Source of the DNA: Durusdinium trenchii
Taxonomy: Eukaryota > Sar > Dinophyceae > Suessiales > Symbiodiniaceae
Direction: 5' to 3'
Assembly: GCA_963970005.1 (NCBI GenBank)
Contig: CAXAMN010021573.1
Location: forward strand, 659,709 to 723,708
DNA: 64,000 nucleotides
The position numbers and the translations under genes were made by a program. This document shows positions 32,935 to 43,152 of this stretch, piece by piece. Numbering within the stretch: position 1 is the stretch's first letter; each line of letters opens with the position of its first letter. The notes below the pieces were generated by a model. It did not search any database. It was given only the letters and a program-made list of their open reading frames with translations, and had not been told where the DNA came from.

Positions 32935-33171
32935 TCAAAATACCAGCATGCTGAGGCACAAGGCATAGTGGATTTGGGGCCAAGACATATGTTTAGCAGC
33001 AGTATACAGTCGGGCACCAGGTTGGATGCCGCGAATGCTCAGGAGACCCTGGCCTCTTCTAGAACTACTTAGCCACTTGGAGAAAACACTGCGGATGGGA
33101 TTCGCTGCATTGAAAGATATATAGTCGGCGCGAGATTTGGTGGTTGTGGACATTGACTGGACATCGCGCAC
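32935..33171 (-). CDS. Hypothetical minus-strand segment (78 codons)
   Basis: Reads STTTKSRADYISFNAANPIR, SVFSKWLSSSRRGQGLLSIR and GIQPGARLYTAAKHMSWPQI before a stop. Composition is protein-like; no family or splice context fixed. Confidence 0.4.
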   Translation of the reverse strand: MRDVQSMSTTTKSRADYISFNAANPIRSVFSKWLSSSRRGQGLLSIRGIQPGARLYTAAKHMSWPQIHYALCLSMLVF

Positions 33172-33320
33172 AACATCTTCGCTCTATAGCTCGTCTCCCG
33201 CACCCACGGTGATCGTTTAAAGTGTGCTAGGAAAAAGCAAGAACTGAGTCCACGCCATGACGGAGCTAGGGATGATCCAGCCATCCAGATGCGGACACTC
33301 CGATTGATTAACATGTAATT

Positions 33321-33390
33321 AAGTGGAATGTGGTTTTCACCACCTGTCTGTAGCGGAAAAAGGTAATTTAAAGGGGCCATGCCATCCAGA
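33321..33390. mobile_element. Family-2 palindrome fragment
   Basis: Shares GTGG...TCACCACCTGTCTGTAG and GGAAAAAGGT with the full copy at 7385-7491, but the outer ends are degraded. Confidence 0.5.
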
Positions 33391-33786
33391 GTCTACTCGG
33401 GTGTTAGGGTATGGTTGTGTTGCACGACTCCTTGCACCTGCACGGCTCCTGATTTGTGACGCGACGCCCAATCATCAACTCAGGACCTCTTCATTGTACC
33501 TTGGCAAAGCATGATTGAGTGATGCCGCTGCTTTTGATATCCTAACCAGATGCTAGTGTTGGGTACACCGTGAGAGATAAACACGTTCGACGTGTGGACC
33601 ACAGATACAACCTGTTTTGGATTGTTTTGGTGTTTGAATTCCTTGGATTGTCCCGTCTTCTACATTTTAACATGCAAATTCTATACCAGGGCCCTCCAAC
33701 AGGTCACCACCTGCGACTTTTGAGTCTGCAAAAACCGCAAAAGCCTGCATTTCGGAGACCTGTTTATCGTCGGGTGCTGGGGGCCT

Positions 33787-33834
33787 GGGTGTGTATTTGA
33801 ACGGGGAGACCCCCTGGCCCAATGAGTTTTTGGT
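33787..33834 (+). repeat. Dispersed repeat GGGTGTGTATT...CCCTGGCCCAATG (copy 1)
   Basis: GGTGTGTATTTGAACGGGGA then GACCCCCTGGCCCAATGAG. A close copy is at 37664-37714 and weaker ones at 46100-46136 and 46309-46345. Confidence 0.65.
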
Positions 33835-33891
33835 CTATGTCCTTTCTTCCAGGGGATCTTTGGCGCCTTTGGTCGGATCTTCACAGAGCAG

Positions 33892-34409
33892 TCAAACCGG
33901 ACCTCGTAGCGCCCGATCGTTCCGTTCGTAGCGATGCGTCGGAACGCTCCGTTCGTAGTTTGGAGCGGCCTGCGACCTTTGGAAGCACTCGCCGCCCTTG
34001 TCGCTGGTGTCCATACAGGTTCTCCCATCCATCTTCGAGCTGGCACTGAGCTTCTTAGTGGAGCTCCCCTCGGTGTCCACAGACATCACGGCCTCTTGGA
34101 TTTGCATCAGAGAACTAATTACCTACCCACAAAGTCCGTAGATCACCTGCAAAACTTGTTTGGGGAACTGGTTTTGACCCACTCAGCAAGAATAGGTGGA
34201 AAGGTTTGATCTCGGTTGTTGCGGGCCTTGTTTGTGGGGGCTTTCTTTTTGTTGAATTTGTAGAGCTTTTGTTGTGCTGTTCGACCAGAGAACAAGGGCA
34301 CTAACATGATATTTGCTTCTGGAATACGAGGCTTGGGATGGCTTGGGTTTAGCCCACGTGCCAAGGACTTGACGGATATGCCGGATAAAGGACGGATCTG
34401 TGTGGCCAT
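33892..34409 (-). CDS. Complete two-exon minus-strand gene with a 32-bp intron, unknown protein
   Basis: Exon 1 runs from ATG at 34409 down to 34147: MATQIRPLSGISVKSLARGL, NPSHPKPRIPEANIMLVPLF, then a basic KFNKKKAPTNKARNNRDQ stretch. Unspliced, it stops at TGA directly after TTTTGCAGG. Removing 34115-34146 (32 bp, GTGATC...AATTAG) joins in phase to exon 2, 34114-33892: SSLMQIQEAVMSVDTEGSST, KKLSASSKMDGRTCMDTSDK, stop TGA. Exon-2 codons mostly end in G or C. Total 161 codons plus stop. The last 25 codons cross the GTTCGTAGCG dispersed repeat (ERSVPTHRYERND), so the C-terminus is repeat-derived. A family-1 MITE lies 47 bp upstream of the start. The plus strand over exon 2 is also open, but with poorer bias. 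No domain recognised. Confidence 0.5.
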
Positions 34410-34455
34410 GTCCACTTTAAAAACGTTCAGGGAACCTTGATCTTTCTATATCTTT

Positions 34456-34561
34456 CCCTAGGGATCCACACACGTGCCTTCTCAGGAGGTACTTGGGCCC
34501 TCCAAGCCTACATAAATAGTCTCCAATCACCGTACCTGAGAAGGTACTTGGATCCCAAGGG
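34456..34561. mobile_element. Palindromic MITE-like element, family 1
   Basis: Ends CCCTAGGGATCCACACAC and, reversed, CCCTTGGGATCCAAGTAC; inner CCTTCTCAGGAGGTACTTGG and GTACCTGAGAAGGTACTTGG; shared block CCTACATAAATAGTCTCCAA. It lies between the minus-strand gene ending upstream at 34409 and a plus-strand exon at 34643. Confidence 0.85.
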
Positions 34562-34642
34562 TTTGTAGTGTTTGTGGCAAATCGTGTCACGCGATGTCAC
34601 GTGTTACTTCTGAGATGTTCTTTTCTTTTGCCAACTACTGAG

Positions 34643-34765
34643 GTGGTGCGCATCCTCCGCATCACCAGAGCCTCTTGGGGACGCAAATCAGTTTCACTGG
34701 GGAAGATGATTGGTGAGAAGTTCGCATCCAGAGACACCGAAGGAGCTGCAAGCAGAATGCAGCAG
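34643..34765 (+). CDS. Putative exon, basic, unknown
   Basis: After CAACTACTGAG the frame reads VVRILRITRASWGRKSVSLG and KMIGEKFASRDTEGAASRMQ, ending before the donor GTTGGT. Splice signals at both ends and codon bias support it. A further basic stretch (RKKAERRLLSILRRLLALKL, 34786-34870) follows and may be the next exon. Confidence 0.45.
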
Positions 34766-34880
34766 GTTGGTTGGTCTTGATTATTGATTTACGAAAAAAG
34801 GCAGAAAGGCGCCTCCTGTCCATTCTACGGCGCCTCCTTGCGTTGAAACTGGATCAGAGTTCCAAGAGGTTCCAAGAATC

Positions 34881-34960
34881 TACACTCCCTGAAATAATCA
34901 TGGAAGTGGACGGCACCACCTGCAAAAAAAGGAACGGTCCTCCTTTCAGGGCCCTGCCAT
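34881..34960. mobile_element. Family-2 palindrome, left half only
   Basis: TACACTCCCTGAAATAATCA and TGGAAGTGGACGGCACCACC match the left arm and centre of the 7385-7491 element; the right arm is lost. Confidence 0.65.
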
Positions 34961-35143
34961 CATGGCCCTGCCATGCCACGGTTTGCCATGATTTTTGCAG
35001 ACTTGACTCATGACTGGGTCGACCCGGGGCACTGATACCAAGACCATCGCCCCTCAGGTCTTTCGCGTGATCCGAGTGGTGAAGGCTCACCCGAGCAGCG
35101 TCTGTGCTGTGAACTTAAAGATTCTCGGAAAGAGGGCACGCAA

Positions 35144-35419
35144 CTAGACCGAAGAAAGGGATACAAAAGGCAATCCCACAGAAAACGCACAGAAAAGAAT
35201 AATGAAGAGCTTCCATTTGTTTCGTTGATCTTGGCCTTTCCAAAACCCAATGTTTGGATTGTCTCCCATGGTCTCCCAGTCATCAAACGTTTCTTTACCG
35301 CACTTGGATGGCTCCATGGTCTCCCATGTCGCACACGAAGATCGGACATGTCTCACTTGGAAGATCGGACAGGAAACTGGTGAGTTCCTGAGCGGTTTGT
35401 AAGCAAGCTTCGAAGCCAT
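35144..35419 (-). CDS. Hypothetical small protein with C-terminal membrane segment (91 codons)
   Basis: Starts ATGGCTTCGAAGC and reads MASKLAYKPLRNSPVSCPIF through DDWETMGDNPNIGFWKGQDQ to a hydrophobic end KLFIILFCAFSVGLPFVSL before TAG. Start, stop and membrane tail are plausible, but no homologue is recognised. Confidence 0.4.
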   Translation of the reverse strand: MASKLAYKPLRNSPVSCPIFQVRHVRSSCATWETMEPSKCGKETFDDWETMGDNPNIGFWKGQDQRNKWKLFIILFCAFSVGLPFVSLSSV

Positions 35420-35477
35420 GTCGACATCCTGAGTAGCCTTGGAAACAAACAGGAAACGTGTTGGTTATACTTTACAG

Positions 35478-35788
35478 TATTCATGTTCTATCTACTCCGG
35501 GATGGAGCAGCAAAGACCAGAAAGACCCTATGGATCCAAAGAGGGCCACCCAAGATGTCCAAGCAGTATTGCAGTATCTTGAAGATGTCCTGTGGGTCGA
35601 ACTCACGCAAGTCAGACCTTCTTCGTAGGTCATCAAGTTCATCAAGTCACTGCGACAACTGGTGGAATCGGTGATCCACACCATGAGGCGAACGCGAGAC
35701 GGGCACCGGGATTGGGATTTGAGAGGCGGTTCTTTGATTTTTCTTGTGCCATATACTGAGGATATATGTGGGATTCTCAATGCAACAA
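35478..35788 (+). CDS. Helical protein segment with a 42-bp intron
   Basis: Exon 35478-35586, after CTTTACAG, reads IHVLSTPGWSSKDQKDPMDP and KRATQDVQAVLQYLED. Reading on reaches an in-frame TAG at 35626-35628. Removing 35587-35628 (GTCCTG...TCGTAG, 42 bp) continues in phase as VIKFIKSLRQLVESVIHTMR and RTRDGHRDWDLRGGSLIFLV; an 18-bp GT-AG alternative inside the same stretch would also fit. The second exon may run to a GTGACA donor at 35789. Strongly helical; no family recognised. A 111-codon minus frame overlaps and is rejected on codon bias. Confidence 0.5.
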
Positions 35789-36215
35789 GAGGTGACATGC
35801 ACAACTGCCAAAACAACCTACCCTACAATTTGCTTCAGCAGGCCCAGCCTAAGCTACCCTGTGTTGGTTTGTTTATCAATGGTTGTGGGTCATGGCACCG
35901 GGCGGATCCTGGGTTGACCGGTTGACCACCAAAAATGGACAGAATGGACTATTGAGGAGGTCAACCTACACCGGATTGGGGATATGGGTTTGGACACACA
36001 GGCCAAATTACATTGTACGATTTCGTGACAGCACTGACAGCACTGGCAACGCTAACGTTAACTATACTGTATACCAACTCTTCGTGTGCGTTTGTGTCGA
36101 CACACCAAGGCTGCGTTCCCAATGTCCTCTACAGTTCCACACTGGTCCTATACTCCATGCCTGGCCCTTGATTTGGGTTACCCGAAGACTAACATAGTGT
36201 GACAAATGGTCCTGA

Positions 36216-36286
36216 AGTGGCCACTCGCAGTGGCCACTTGCCACTTGCCACTCCTGGGGATGACCAGCAGTGGCCACTCGCCGTTG
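36216..36286. repeat. Local GTGGCCACT repeats
   Basis: CAGTGGCCACTTGCCACTTG-type degenerate copies, with CAGTGGCCACTCG occurring near both ends. Confidence 0.8.
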
Positions 36287-36691
36287 GCTTGCACAGCATT
36301 TCCCCGGACTGTCTTGGATCAGAATCATCTGAAACTTAAAAGAGAAGAACGCCTCAAGGAGGAGAAGACTCCTGAAGCCGATACCAATCCAGCTCCTGAG
36401 AACAAGCCTGGAGATGCCCAATTGCCTGGCAACACATTCTTTCTCAGAGGCTTTTGGCCTGGCGTTGTGGTCAATTGTGTCAGTTCTTCCCAGTCAGTAG
36501 TACCCAGATCTGATTGCCTTGCTGGACTCATGCCCGCGACTCCATCAACAATCATGTGACAGCGTAACAGACGATGGAACCAGGTATCACAGCTGTGGCT
36601 GTGGGTCAAAACCTCAGAACCCTGGGTGGCACACTGCTGGTCACATGAACAGATTCCTCGAACTTGATAGGGCAGGAAGTCAACCCACCAG

Positions 36692-37027
36692 GATGACAGC
36701 ACCTCCAAGTTCCATGACCCAGAGCCATGCTCCAAGGAGGCACCGTGGAGCTGGCAGTGCCACCTCAGCTGGCACTGGAAACGGTCCGACCCGAAGAACC
36801 CTTTTTCTCATCTGTGTGACAACCCGAAACCCTCGGAGTCCAAGGCGTGTGACTTCGCGAAGTCGGTGACTTCGGGGTTTCGCTTTCAGCTTCGCACCCT
36901 CCACACATGCACCCTGGTCCATCAACCGCGCGCCGTTGTGCGAGCGGTTGCAAGGTCATTGGCCTGGTCCATGTTGCTCTTGGTGGTGGCCTTAGGATGC
37001 GAGGCTTCCCCGGAAGGCTTCCCGTGA
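36692..37027 (+). CDS. Open coding segment with C-terminal hydrophobic stretch
   Basis: A 111-codon frame after CCCACCAG reads DDSTSKFHDPEPCSKEAPWS, WQCHLSWHWKRSDPKNPFSH and VRAVARSLAWSMLLLVVALG before TGA. GC3 is about 70 percent, against about 45 percent for the 119-codon frame on the other strand. No start codon near the beginning, so it is probably an internal or terminal exon. Function unknown. Confidence 0.5.
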   Translation, partial: DDSTSKFHDPEPCSKEAPWSWQCHLSWHWKRSDPKNPFSHLCDNPKPSESKACDFAKSVTSGFRFQLRTLHTCTLVHQPRAVVRAVARSLAWSMLLLVVALGCEASPEGFP

Positions 37028-37257
37028 AACCGCTGTGAAACACGTGCCGTTTCACGTGCCGTGCCGCGCATCGTGATTTTTTGGGGGAGGACGGGTCAAT
37101 CTGTTTGACCGTGCTTGGGCGCATGTCGCCAGGGTAATCTGCAAGCGTAGTTGATGAGCTTTCAGCACTACTGAGTCACTACTGCAAGAAAAACAGATAG
37201 CACGCAAGGCGTTTAAACACTGCACGACTGCACGACATTGGTTTGACTCACATGCAG

Positions 37258-37571
37258 TAGTGTGGGCCACTGCAGCGCAACATGCTTCCGCCCCACCTGC
37301 AAGAATTGGGAGTGGTGACCTTTCGACATTGCTCTCACCTTCACCAACTGGTTCTACCACCCACGGTGGTGGTTTCGGATGGTTTCAGATGGCACAACCC
37401 CCCAAAGGTGGGTTTTATATGTTTTTTATAGCTCCCCGATCTAAAGGACATCTTGAGGTCTGTGCCATCGAACCTCTGAAACCATTGTATACGGACTCGC
37501 TGAGACTTGCCATACAGCTTCTGCGCTACCAGGATTCGGTGCAAGTCCCACAGCGCTTGAGTATGTCCTGA
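37258..37571 (+). CDS. Coding exon, unknown protein
   Basis: After CACATGCAG the frame reads WATAAQHASAPPARIGSGDL, GGGFGWFQMAQPPKGGFYMF and LKPLYTDSLRLAIQLLRYQD, ending TGA 37569-37571. It may belong with the 36692-37027 segment. No family recognised. Confidence 0.5.
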
Positions 37572-37663
37572 CTGCCCATGAACGTTTCCATATACTATGC
37601 GTGGAATACCTATGGGCAGGCCATGTTCCAAAGCTTGCCTTCATTTGGCCCATGTGAAAGAAA

Positions 37664-37714
37664 TGGGTGTGTATCTTAATAGGAAGATGCCCTGGCCCAA
37701 TGGGTGTTGGTCCG
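37664..37714 (+). repeat. Dispersed repeat GGGTGTGTATC...CCCTGGCCCAATG (copy 2)
   Basis: GGGTGTGTATCTTAATAGGA then AGATGCCCTGGCCCAATGGG, matching copy 1 at 33787. Confidence 0.65.
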
Positions 37715-38575
37715 CTAGAATCAACATCCTGAAGCTTGGAACCATGCGTTTGTCACTGACACAATCAGAATAACAGCTGCAATGGGACAGAACGATCTGA
37801 GCAGGACACAACCCCTCAGGGACAAAAGACTCAATATTTTTTCAACAACCCCTCACACTCGTCTCGTGTTCACACTACTACTTGAGATCTATTTGAGAGC
37901 CAAATCCGATCCCCCTCCAGGTATTCTCATCAACTAGCTAAGTACTTTCACTTTCTGGCCCACTCAGGTGGTGATCATCTATGTGTTTGCCATCATGTTT
38001 ACCGCCCCTTGGCGACAAAAAGCGACGGAAAGCGATGGTCATTTCTGGGTGGAAACTCTTGCGGCTGGGAGATGTGAGTCTTAAAGCAGTGGAACAGCCC
38101 AGGACGCGTGACTCTCCATGTAGTCATATGTGTATATATGTATATTGGGTCTGTCCTAGAAACCATTGAAAGTTGGTAAACAAGAACGTCACTATTGTAG
38201 AGAAAAGCCTGCAACCTAACCATCATCATCTACTGTTACTGGTAATGGGATTGATAGACCCAATATACAATTACATTTGCTTACACGGACCCCGGGCATC
38301 AACCAACCCCATGTTTCATATGCCAGTCCCAGACAGGTCGTGTTGAGGACTTTGTGAAGGAGAATGCTCTAATAACATCTATTGCTTGTGCATTCACTTC
38401 CATTACTGGTTGCGAAAAGTGTGTGGTCCAGTCGAGTGCAGTACTGCATCTCATCTTCGGTTTGGGCTGTTAGAAAAATTGACATAGCACAGAAATCCAA
38501 TGTGTGTGTTCTCCCAGTGGGCACCCCCGGGCCTCAACAGCAAGCTCCAGATCGCAGTGGGCACCACCGGGCCTC

Positions 38576-38990
38576 GCCAGATAGCATGTCAGAATAGATG
38601 CTAAATAGAATGGCAGAAGTGATGCTATATAGATTGCCAGATAGAGTGTCACAATGTATGCCAGATAGAATACCATAATATTTTCAAGATAGAATGCCAG
38701 AATGTATGCCAGATACAAGGTCAGAATACAATAGAATACATGCCAGAAAGCATGTCAGAGTTTATGCCAGGTAGAATGCCAGAGTCTGCCAGAGTATATA
38801 TGCCAGATAGAATGCCCATATTTTTCCTTGATGGCAGAGCAAATGTCGGAATACATGTCAGAGCACATACCACGCGTACCAGGACCAAAGTCGGTCCATA
38901 TGTCACATCACACGCCAGACAGTAAACATGTCAGGACACAGTCATAGATGATGTGTCAGAGCACACACTAGACTTGATGCCAGAACAAAG
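38576..38990. repeat. Degenerate GCCAGATAGAATG minisatellite
   Basis: Many imperfect copies of GCCAGATAGAATG and AATGTATGCCAGATA with roughly 12-24 bp spacing. The reverse strand yields a Tyr/Leu-rich artefact (YLAYILAFYL). Confidence 0.85.
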
Positions 38991-39096
38991 CTCAGAACAT
39001 TGTGTCACCCGCATGGCTGCCTTTGTCAAGCTAGTCTGTCAATAGATGTGCCCTGCCTTCTTCCAAATCACCTTTCAGTGCAACTGATGGAAGAAG

Positions 39097-39306
39097 ATGT
39101 CTTCGCAACTAAAACGTGGTTGGCATCTGGGATTGGCTTGGGTGGGGCTTGGCCCTTCTCCTGCTTTGGGTGCCTGTGGTCAGGACGCGGCAGCTGCCTT
39201 CAAAGCGGAGCACGAAGGGCACGCTCTGAACGCTGAACTTACAGCTGCTTGGACTTGCGATGTCGTTCGACCTCGCGAGAGTTCGCTGTCACCGCGGCAG
39301 CGGTAG
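39097..39306 (+). CDS. Hypothetical coding segment (69 codons)
   Basis: Starts ATGTCTTCGC and reads ALGACGQDAAAAFKAEHEGH, ALNAELTAAWTCDVVRPRES, ending TAG. The Ala/Glu-rich second half looks genuinely coding. No family recognised. Confidence 0.45.
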   Translation: MSSQLKRGWHLGLAWVGLGPSPALGACGQDAAAAFKAEHEGHALNAELTAAWTCDVVRPRESSLSPRQR

Positions 39307-39403
39307 CTGCGGTAACTGTAGCCGCCGTTGTCTCCCGCGTTGGAGGGGTCCAGGACAATTGTTCTGATGATTTCGGGTGATCAGTCAGGCAATGATGTCG
39401 CAT

Positions 39404-39622
39404 GTTTTGGATTGGAAACATGTGGAGGTCATCTCTAGAGGCCTGGGAAATCGTGTGATCCGACCCCTCGCGGTTCCGAACTCCTCCGGGCGAAGGGTGG
39501 AGACATCAGCGCTTTGGAAGGTTATTGAAACCACCAAACGCGGCCAGCGTGGTTTTTTACGTGTTGTTTTGTTTTTTCAATGGAACATGAGTAATAGAGG
39601 TTTGGTTCATATGTTCATATAA
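39404..39622 (+). CDS. Hypothetical coding segment
   Basis: The frame reads VLDWKHVEVISRGLGNRVIR and PLAVPNSSGRRVETSALWKV, then becomes AT-rich and stops. The exon probably ends near 39520-39540 at a GT donor. No family recognised. Confidence 0.4.
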   Translation, partial: VLDWKHVEVISRGLGNRVIRPLAVPNSSGRRVETSALWKVIETTKRGQRGFLRVVLFFQWNMSNRGLVHMFI

Positions 39623-40250
39623 CATTCTTTGAATGTATTCAACCGAAACAAAGTCCAACATGGTCCAACATCCAGCAATTCCGAAAGGGTACTTAAATAA
39701 CGAGGATTTCATGTCCCGTCACATCCACTCACTGGAACTGTTTGGAACTCCTTAATATTTGGTTGGGTGGTTGGGTACTTTGCCACACTAGAATGGGTGC
39801 ACTTCCACTAATGATGCACCAAATAGGCATTCGACTCGCGGTTTCGTGCCACTCACAGTTTTGTGTGCAATTACGGTATAAACAACGTTCAGACATCCGC
39901 GTCGGTCCCTCTCTCTTGAGGCGAATTTTGCCGATCTCCATCTCTCCATGCACACCTTGTTCCGGAGTGTCTCAGGCACTTCGCACCCAAAACCGTTCTG
40001 AGAGGCGATCACTAGGTCTTTGGAGACAAACCATGTTGGATTGAAGTGAAGTTGAATTTGTCTTAAGGTTCAATGTAACGATGTACATAGGTAAATATTG
40101 AGAGATTGCTGGGGATAGGTTCTTTCAAGTGATTTGTTTGTTTTCAGGTAACCTTTGGAGAGGTCATTGGAGGTAACTGATGGAATTTCAAAGAAAGTCG
40201 CCTTTCCATAAAGAGGTCACTGAAAGAAGTGAGCTGATCGATCTGTTTGT

Positions 40251-40460
40251 TTGACAGACCGACAGACCTTTAAACAGCCAACTTGTAGAAAGCGGTTGCA
40301 GCTGCCCTGGACTTGGGGCCATCAGCTGGTCGCGCCAAGCCTTGCCATGAGCGTGCCAGGTGGCATTGACTGGGGCACAGTGGCCTTGACCCTCAACGAG
40401 GTGCATTGGATTTGGGTCTATTTGCTCGAAGCTCAGAACCGCCCAAGAGACCGACCCTGA
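40251..40460 (+). CDS. Coding-like segment, strand uncertain
   Basis: Plus reads LVAPSLAMSVPGGIDWGTVA then LTLNEVHWIWVYLLEAQNRP; the minus strand reads CAPVNATWHAHGKAWRDQLM. Plus has the better GC3. Confidence 0.3.
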   Translation: MTDRQTFKQPTCRKRLQLPWTWGHQLVAPSLAMSVPGGIDWGTVALTLNEVHWIWVYLLEAQNRPRDRP

Positions 40461-40488
40461 CACTGAAGTGGGTGCAGACTAAGACAAT

Positions 40489-40977
40489 ATGAAGACGTCA
40501 ACAGATGTGGCAAAGCATGTCAAAACCAAATTGAGGAAGATATGCCCGCATGCAAGTAGGCCATCCTGTTCATTTCTACTTGGGCGCTTGTGGCAATTGG
40601 ATGTCGTAGATGTTCGTGGATTTTCGCACAGAGACCACCACCGACCCCGATTTGATCAACACGCACGGAGTGTTTTTCTAGTAGCTAGCATGCTAGTTAC
40701 TGTTTGTTGGAACGCTGGCATGGATTTATCTTTCAGTTCCTCACATGTTGCGTGCAACAAGAAGTCACATTTGATCGTTTTGAGGTTCACGATGTATGTG
40801 GCATTCTGTACCTTTGCAGTATTAAATGCCCGGTGTCTCAGTCACTTCACGCCGCTGTTGGCCGTTGGCTGTTGGCCTAGTGACCCAACCCATGTCTTCC
40901 TTGGAATTCTGAGAAAACTGCAACGGTTAGTCCCTCTATTTCACGTGATAGAACACGTTTCTTCTAGTGGTTGGTGA
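40489..40977 (+). CDS. Hypothetical protein with hydrophobic segments (162 codons)
   Basis: One of the longest non-repetitive frames: ATG at 40489, TGA at 40975-40977. It has an N-terminal basic part (KHVKTKLRKICPHASRPSC) and two hydrophobic stretches (SVFLVASMLVTVCW and LRFTMYVAFCTFAVLNA). Base composition is AT-richer than the clear exons, so it may be chance. Confidence 0.35.
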   Translation: MKTSTDVAKHVKTKLRKICPHASRPSCSFLLGRLWQLDVVDVRGFSHRDHHRPRFDQHARSVFLVASMLVTVCWNAGMDLSFSSSHVACNKKSHLIVLRFTMYVAFCTFAVLNARCLSHFTPLLAVGCWPSDPTHVFLGILRKLQRLVPLFHVIEHVSSSGW

Positions 40978-42031
40978 ACGGGGGCATTGCAGCATCATAT
41001 GCCAGTTGTTGTTCTCCTGAAAATGGGGGCTCCCCACAATTTGTCGCTTTACCCAGAGGTTGAGTGTGTCACCCTATTTCCACACCCACATTGACAGCAA
41101 CAATGGAATGTTTAGGCTCCAAAAGAGGGGTCAGACTGCTTCTATGCATGTAAGATACTCATCCACGTGAACATAATACATCATAATACGAAATATCTAT
41201 ATATACATATATAAATATTGTATATTATATTGTGCTCAAATGTTTTTCTGTATGTGGTGTTGCGGTGGCAGTTTTGTTACCTTGCTGGCGCTGTAGAGTC
41301 TCAAGCTGCAGAGGGCAGCAATTGATTGACACCATCCAAGAAAGGCGAACCAATTCGTGTTGACAAGCGATGTTCAATGACCTAGCCAGTCCTTTAATCT
41401 TTTTCTGGGAATGGTTTTTCCCCGCTAAACAAGAGCGGGTGGAAACTTCGATTAACCTTTATTCTCCAAGGAAACAGCCCGGGAGTCAGATTCTGACATC
41501 CCAAACCCCGAAATGGAAAGGAGTCATTTCTGTGAGAACGCGCTTGGCGCTTCTTAACTTTCTGACGTTCTGACGTGTGATTGTTGGCTCTGCAGAAAAC
41601 TACGGTTTGTAGGGTCTTGGATTCGCCTAACATTTGAAAGTTGATTATTGGTGATGCATGTCTTGGAGAATGTGCCAGTAATACGCCCTGGAAGATTAAT
41701 ATGGACCTAAAAGCCACTGGTTTGCGGAGGAATTTAGTCTTCCAAAGGTCCCTTTTCAAGTTCCATTTTATCTTCAAGTGTGTATATTAGTGATCGTGTA
41801 AACAATGACTTCAGTGGCGGCAGATGTGCTTTCTTGCACACAACACAATGGATGTTGGCCTTTTTTGTAATCTCAAGTGATCGGATCTCAGTTGTTCAAA
41901 GACAGGTTTGGGCCTCGGGATCCACATACAGCTGGCCCTCCAAAGCCTGTTACGTACGAGTCTCCAACCAGCGCCAACCAGAGGGTGTGCGGAGGAAGGA
42001 AGGACATGGGGGGAGTAGGGGGACGGATATC
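40978..42031. other. No confident gene on plus; weak minus frame
   Basis: A 127-codon minus frame at 41394-41777 (VAFRSILIFQGVLLAHSPRH) is possible but unsupported. 41914-41990 holds a degenerate family-1 piece (GGGATCCACATACAGCTGGC then GAGTCTCCAACC). AT runs lie near 41195-41225. Confidence 0.3.
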
Positions 42032-42478
42032 ACACACTTAGGATATTGTGTACTGAACTGAATGCGGTGCCACACGCCAGCCTAAGAAACCCAAATCCTG
42101 AAAGGTCCAGGAAAGTCCTAAAGAACCTGGAGGTCTGTAAGAAGAAGTGAGGCCAAAAGCTCAAGGTCGAAGACGGCGAACGAGTCGAACAGGGTGACGG
42201 CGGCTCGTGCACATCTGCAGGAAGTGAATCAAAGCCCTAAACAAGACCGTGTCGTGAGGTTCTTGGCTTAGCCTCGCGCCATGCAGAAAATTGGAAAAAT
42301 TGCAGGTACGCAGTTGGACGTCTCCAACTGTATCACAGGTGACTGATGAGCGTCTTTGTTAGCACCGGTCTCATCAGCCCCTCCGGTGCCTCCAAATATC
42401 ACTCCGTTCCCCTGCTGTGACACAAACAAACCTGAAAAATCCAAAAGGATCCCAATGATTCCAAGGGTTACACACACA
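42032..42478 (+). repeat. 447-bp direct repeat, copy 1
   Basis: Matches 43518-43964 base for base apart from two substitutions (C/T within CACGCCAGCCTAAG and within GATGAGCGTC). Minus frames within it look coding-like: SGLFVSQQGNGVIFGGTGG and SRFFRTFLDLSGFGFLRLAC; these could be duplicated exons. Confidence 0.98.
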
Positions 42479-42540
42479 CGCCTCCCCGAAGGGAGGCAAG
42501 ATTTTAAGCTCCGCGCCAAAGGTAGGGTGAGATTTCAGTG

Positions 42541-42835
42541 AGGATGGTTGGTGCGGTTGCCAGCTGCACAGTAAAAGGCCCAGGCACCCCTGCACGCGGT
42601 TATCCAGTAGGGTGTAAACCCCGGCGTAGGGAAGGGACAGGAAAGGTGTGTGGAGGCGCAGGAAGAGGAAGAACAAGAAACGGAAAAGAAGTGACCGTTT
42701 CTTGTAAACTGGAGGAAGGATGGTTGGTGCGGTTGCCAGCTGCACACTGAAAGGCCCAGGCACCCCTGCACGCTGTTATCCGGTAGGGTGTAGACCCCGG
42801 CGTAAGGAAGGGAAAGGAAAAGTTGAAGGCCTGTG
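42541..42835 (+). repeat. 176-bp tandem duplication
   Basis: AGGATGGTTGGTGCGGTTGC to the GGAAAGG region occurs at 42541 and 42717 with several differences, between the two 447-bp copies. Confidence 0.9.
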
Positions 42836-42907
42836 TGTGGTAAGGTGTAGGCGGCGAGGCCGTAGGAGAGAGCTGCAAAGCGGCGGGAGGCGCAGGGAGA
42901 GGGAGGG

Positions 42908-42909
<2 letters not shown>

Positions 42910-42943
<34 letters not shown>

Positions 42944-42963
42944 GAGAGAGAAAGAGAGAGAGC

Positions 42964-42994
<31 letters not shown>

Positions 42995-43152
42995 CGAGAG
43001 AGAGGTGCTCCCAGCTACGAGCCCAGCGTCCAAGGACACACCAAACGAGAAAAGGAAAGAGACGATGGTGTTCCCAGCTACCACTCAAGCGTCCAAGGAC
43101 ACACCCGTCAAGAAAAGGAGAGAGAGCGAGAGAGAGAGAGAGAGAAAGAGAG
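42910..43152. repeat. AG-rich microsatellite with interspersed 50-bp repeats
   Basis: Long AGAGAG runs at 42910-43005 and 43119-43152, with three copies of GTGCTCCCAGCTACGA and GCGTCCAAGGACACACC near 43006, 43068 and 43152. Confidence 0.95.

Noticed and set aside
36765..37124. 119-codon minus frame
   Set aside because: GC3 about 45 percent against about 70 percent for the plus frame at 36692-37027.
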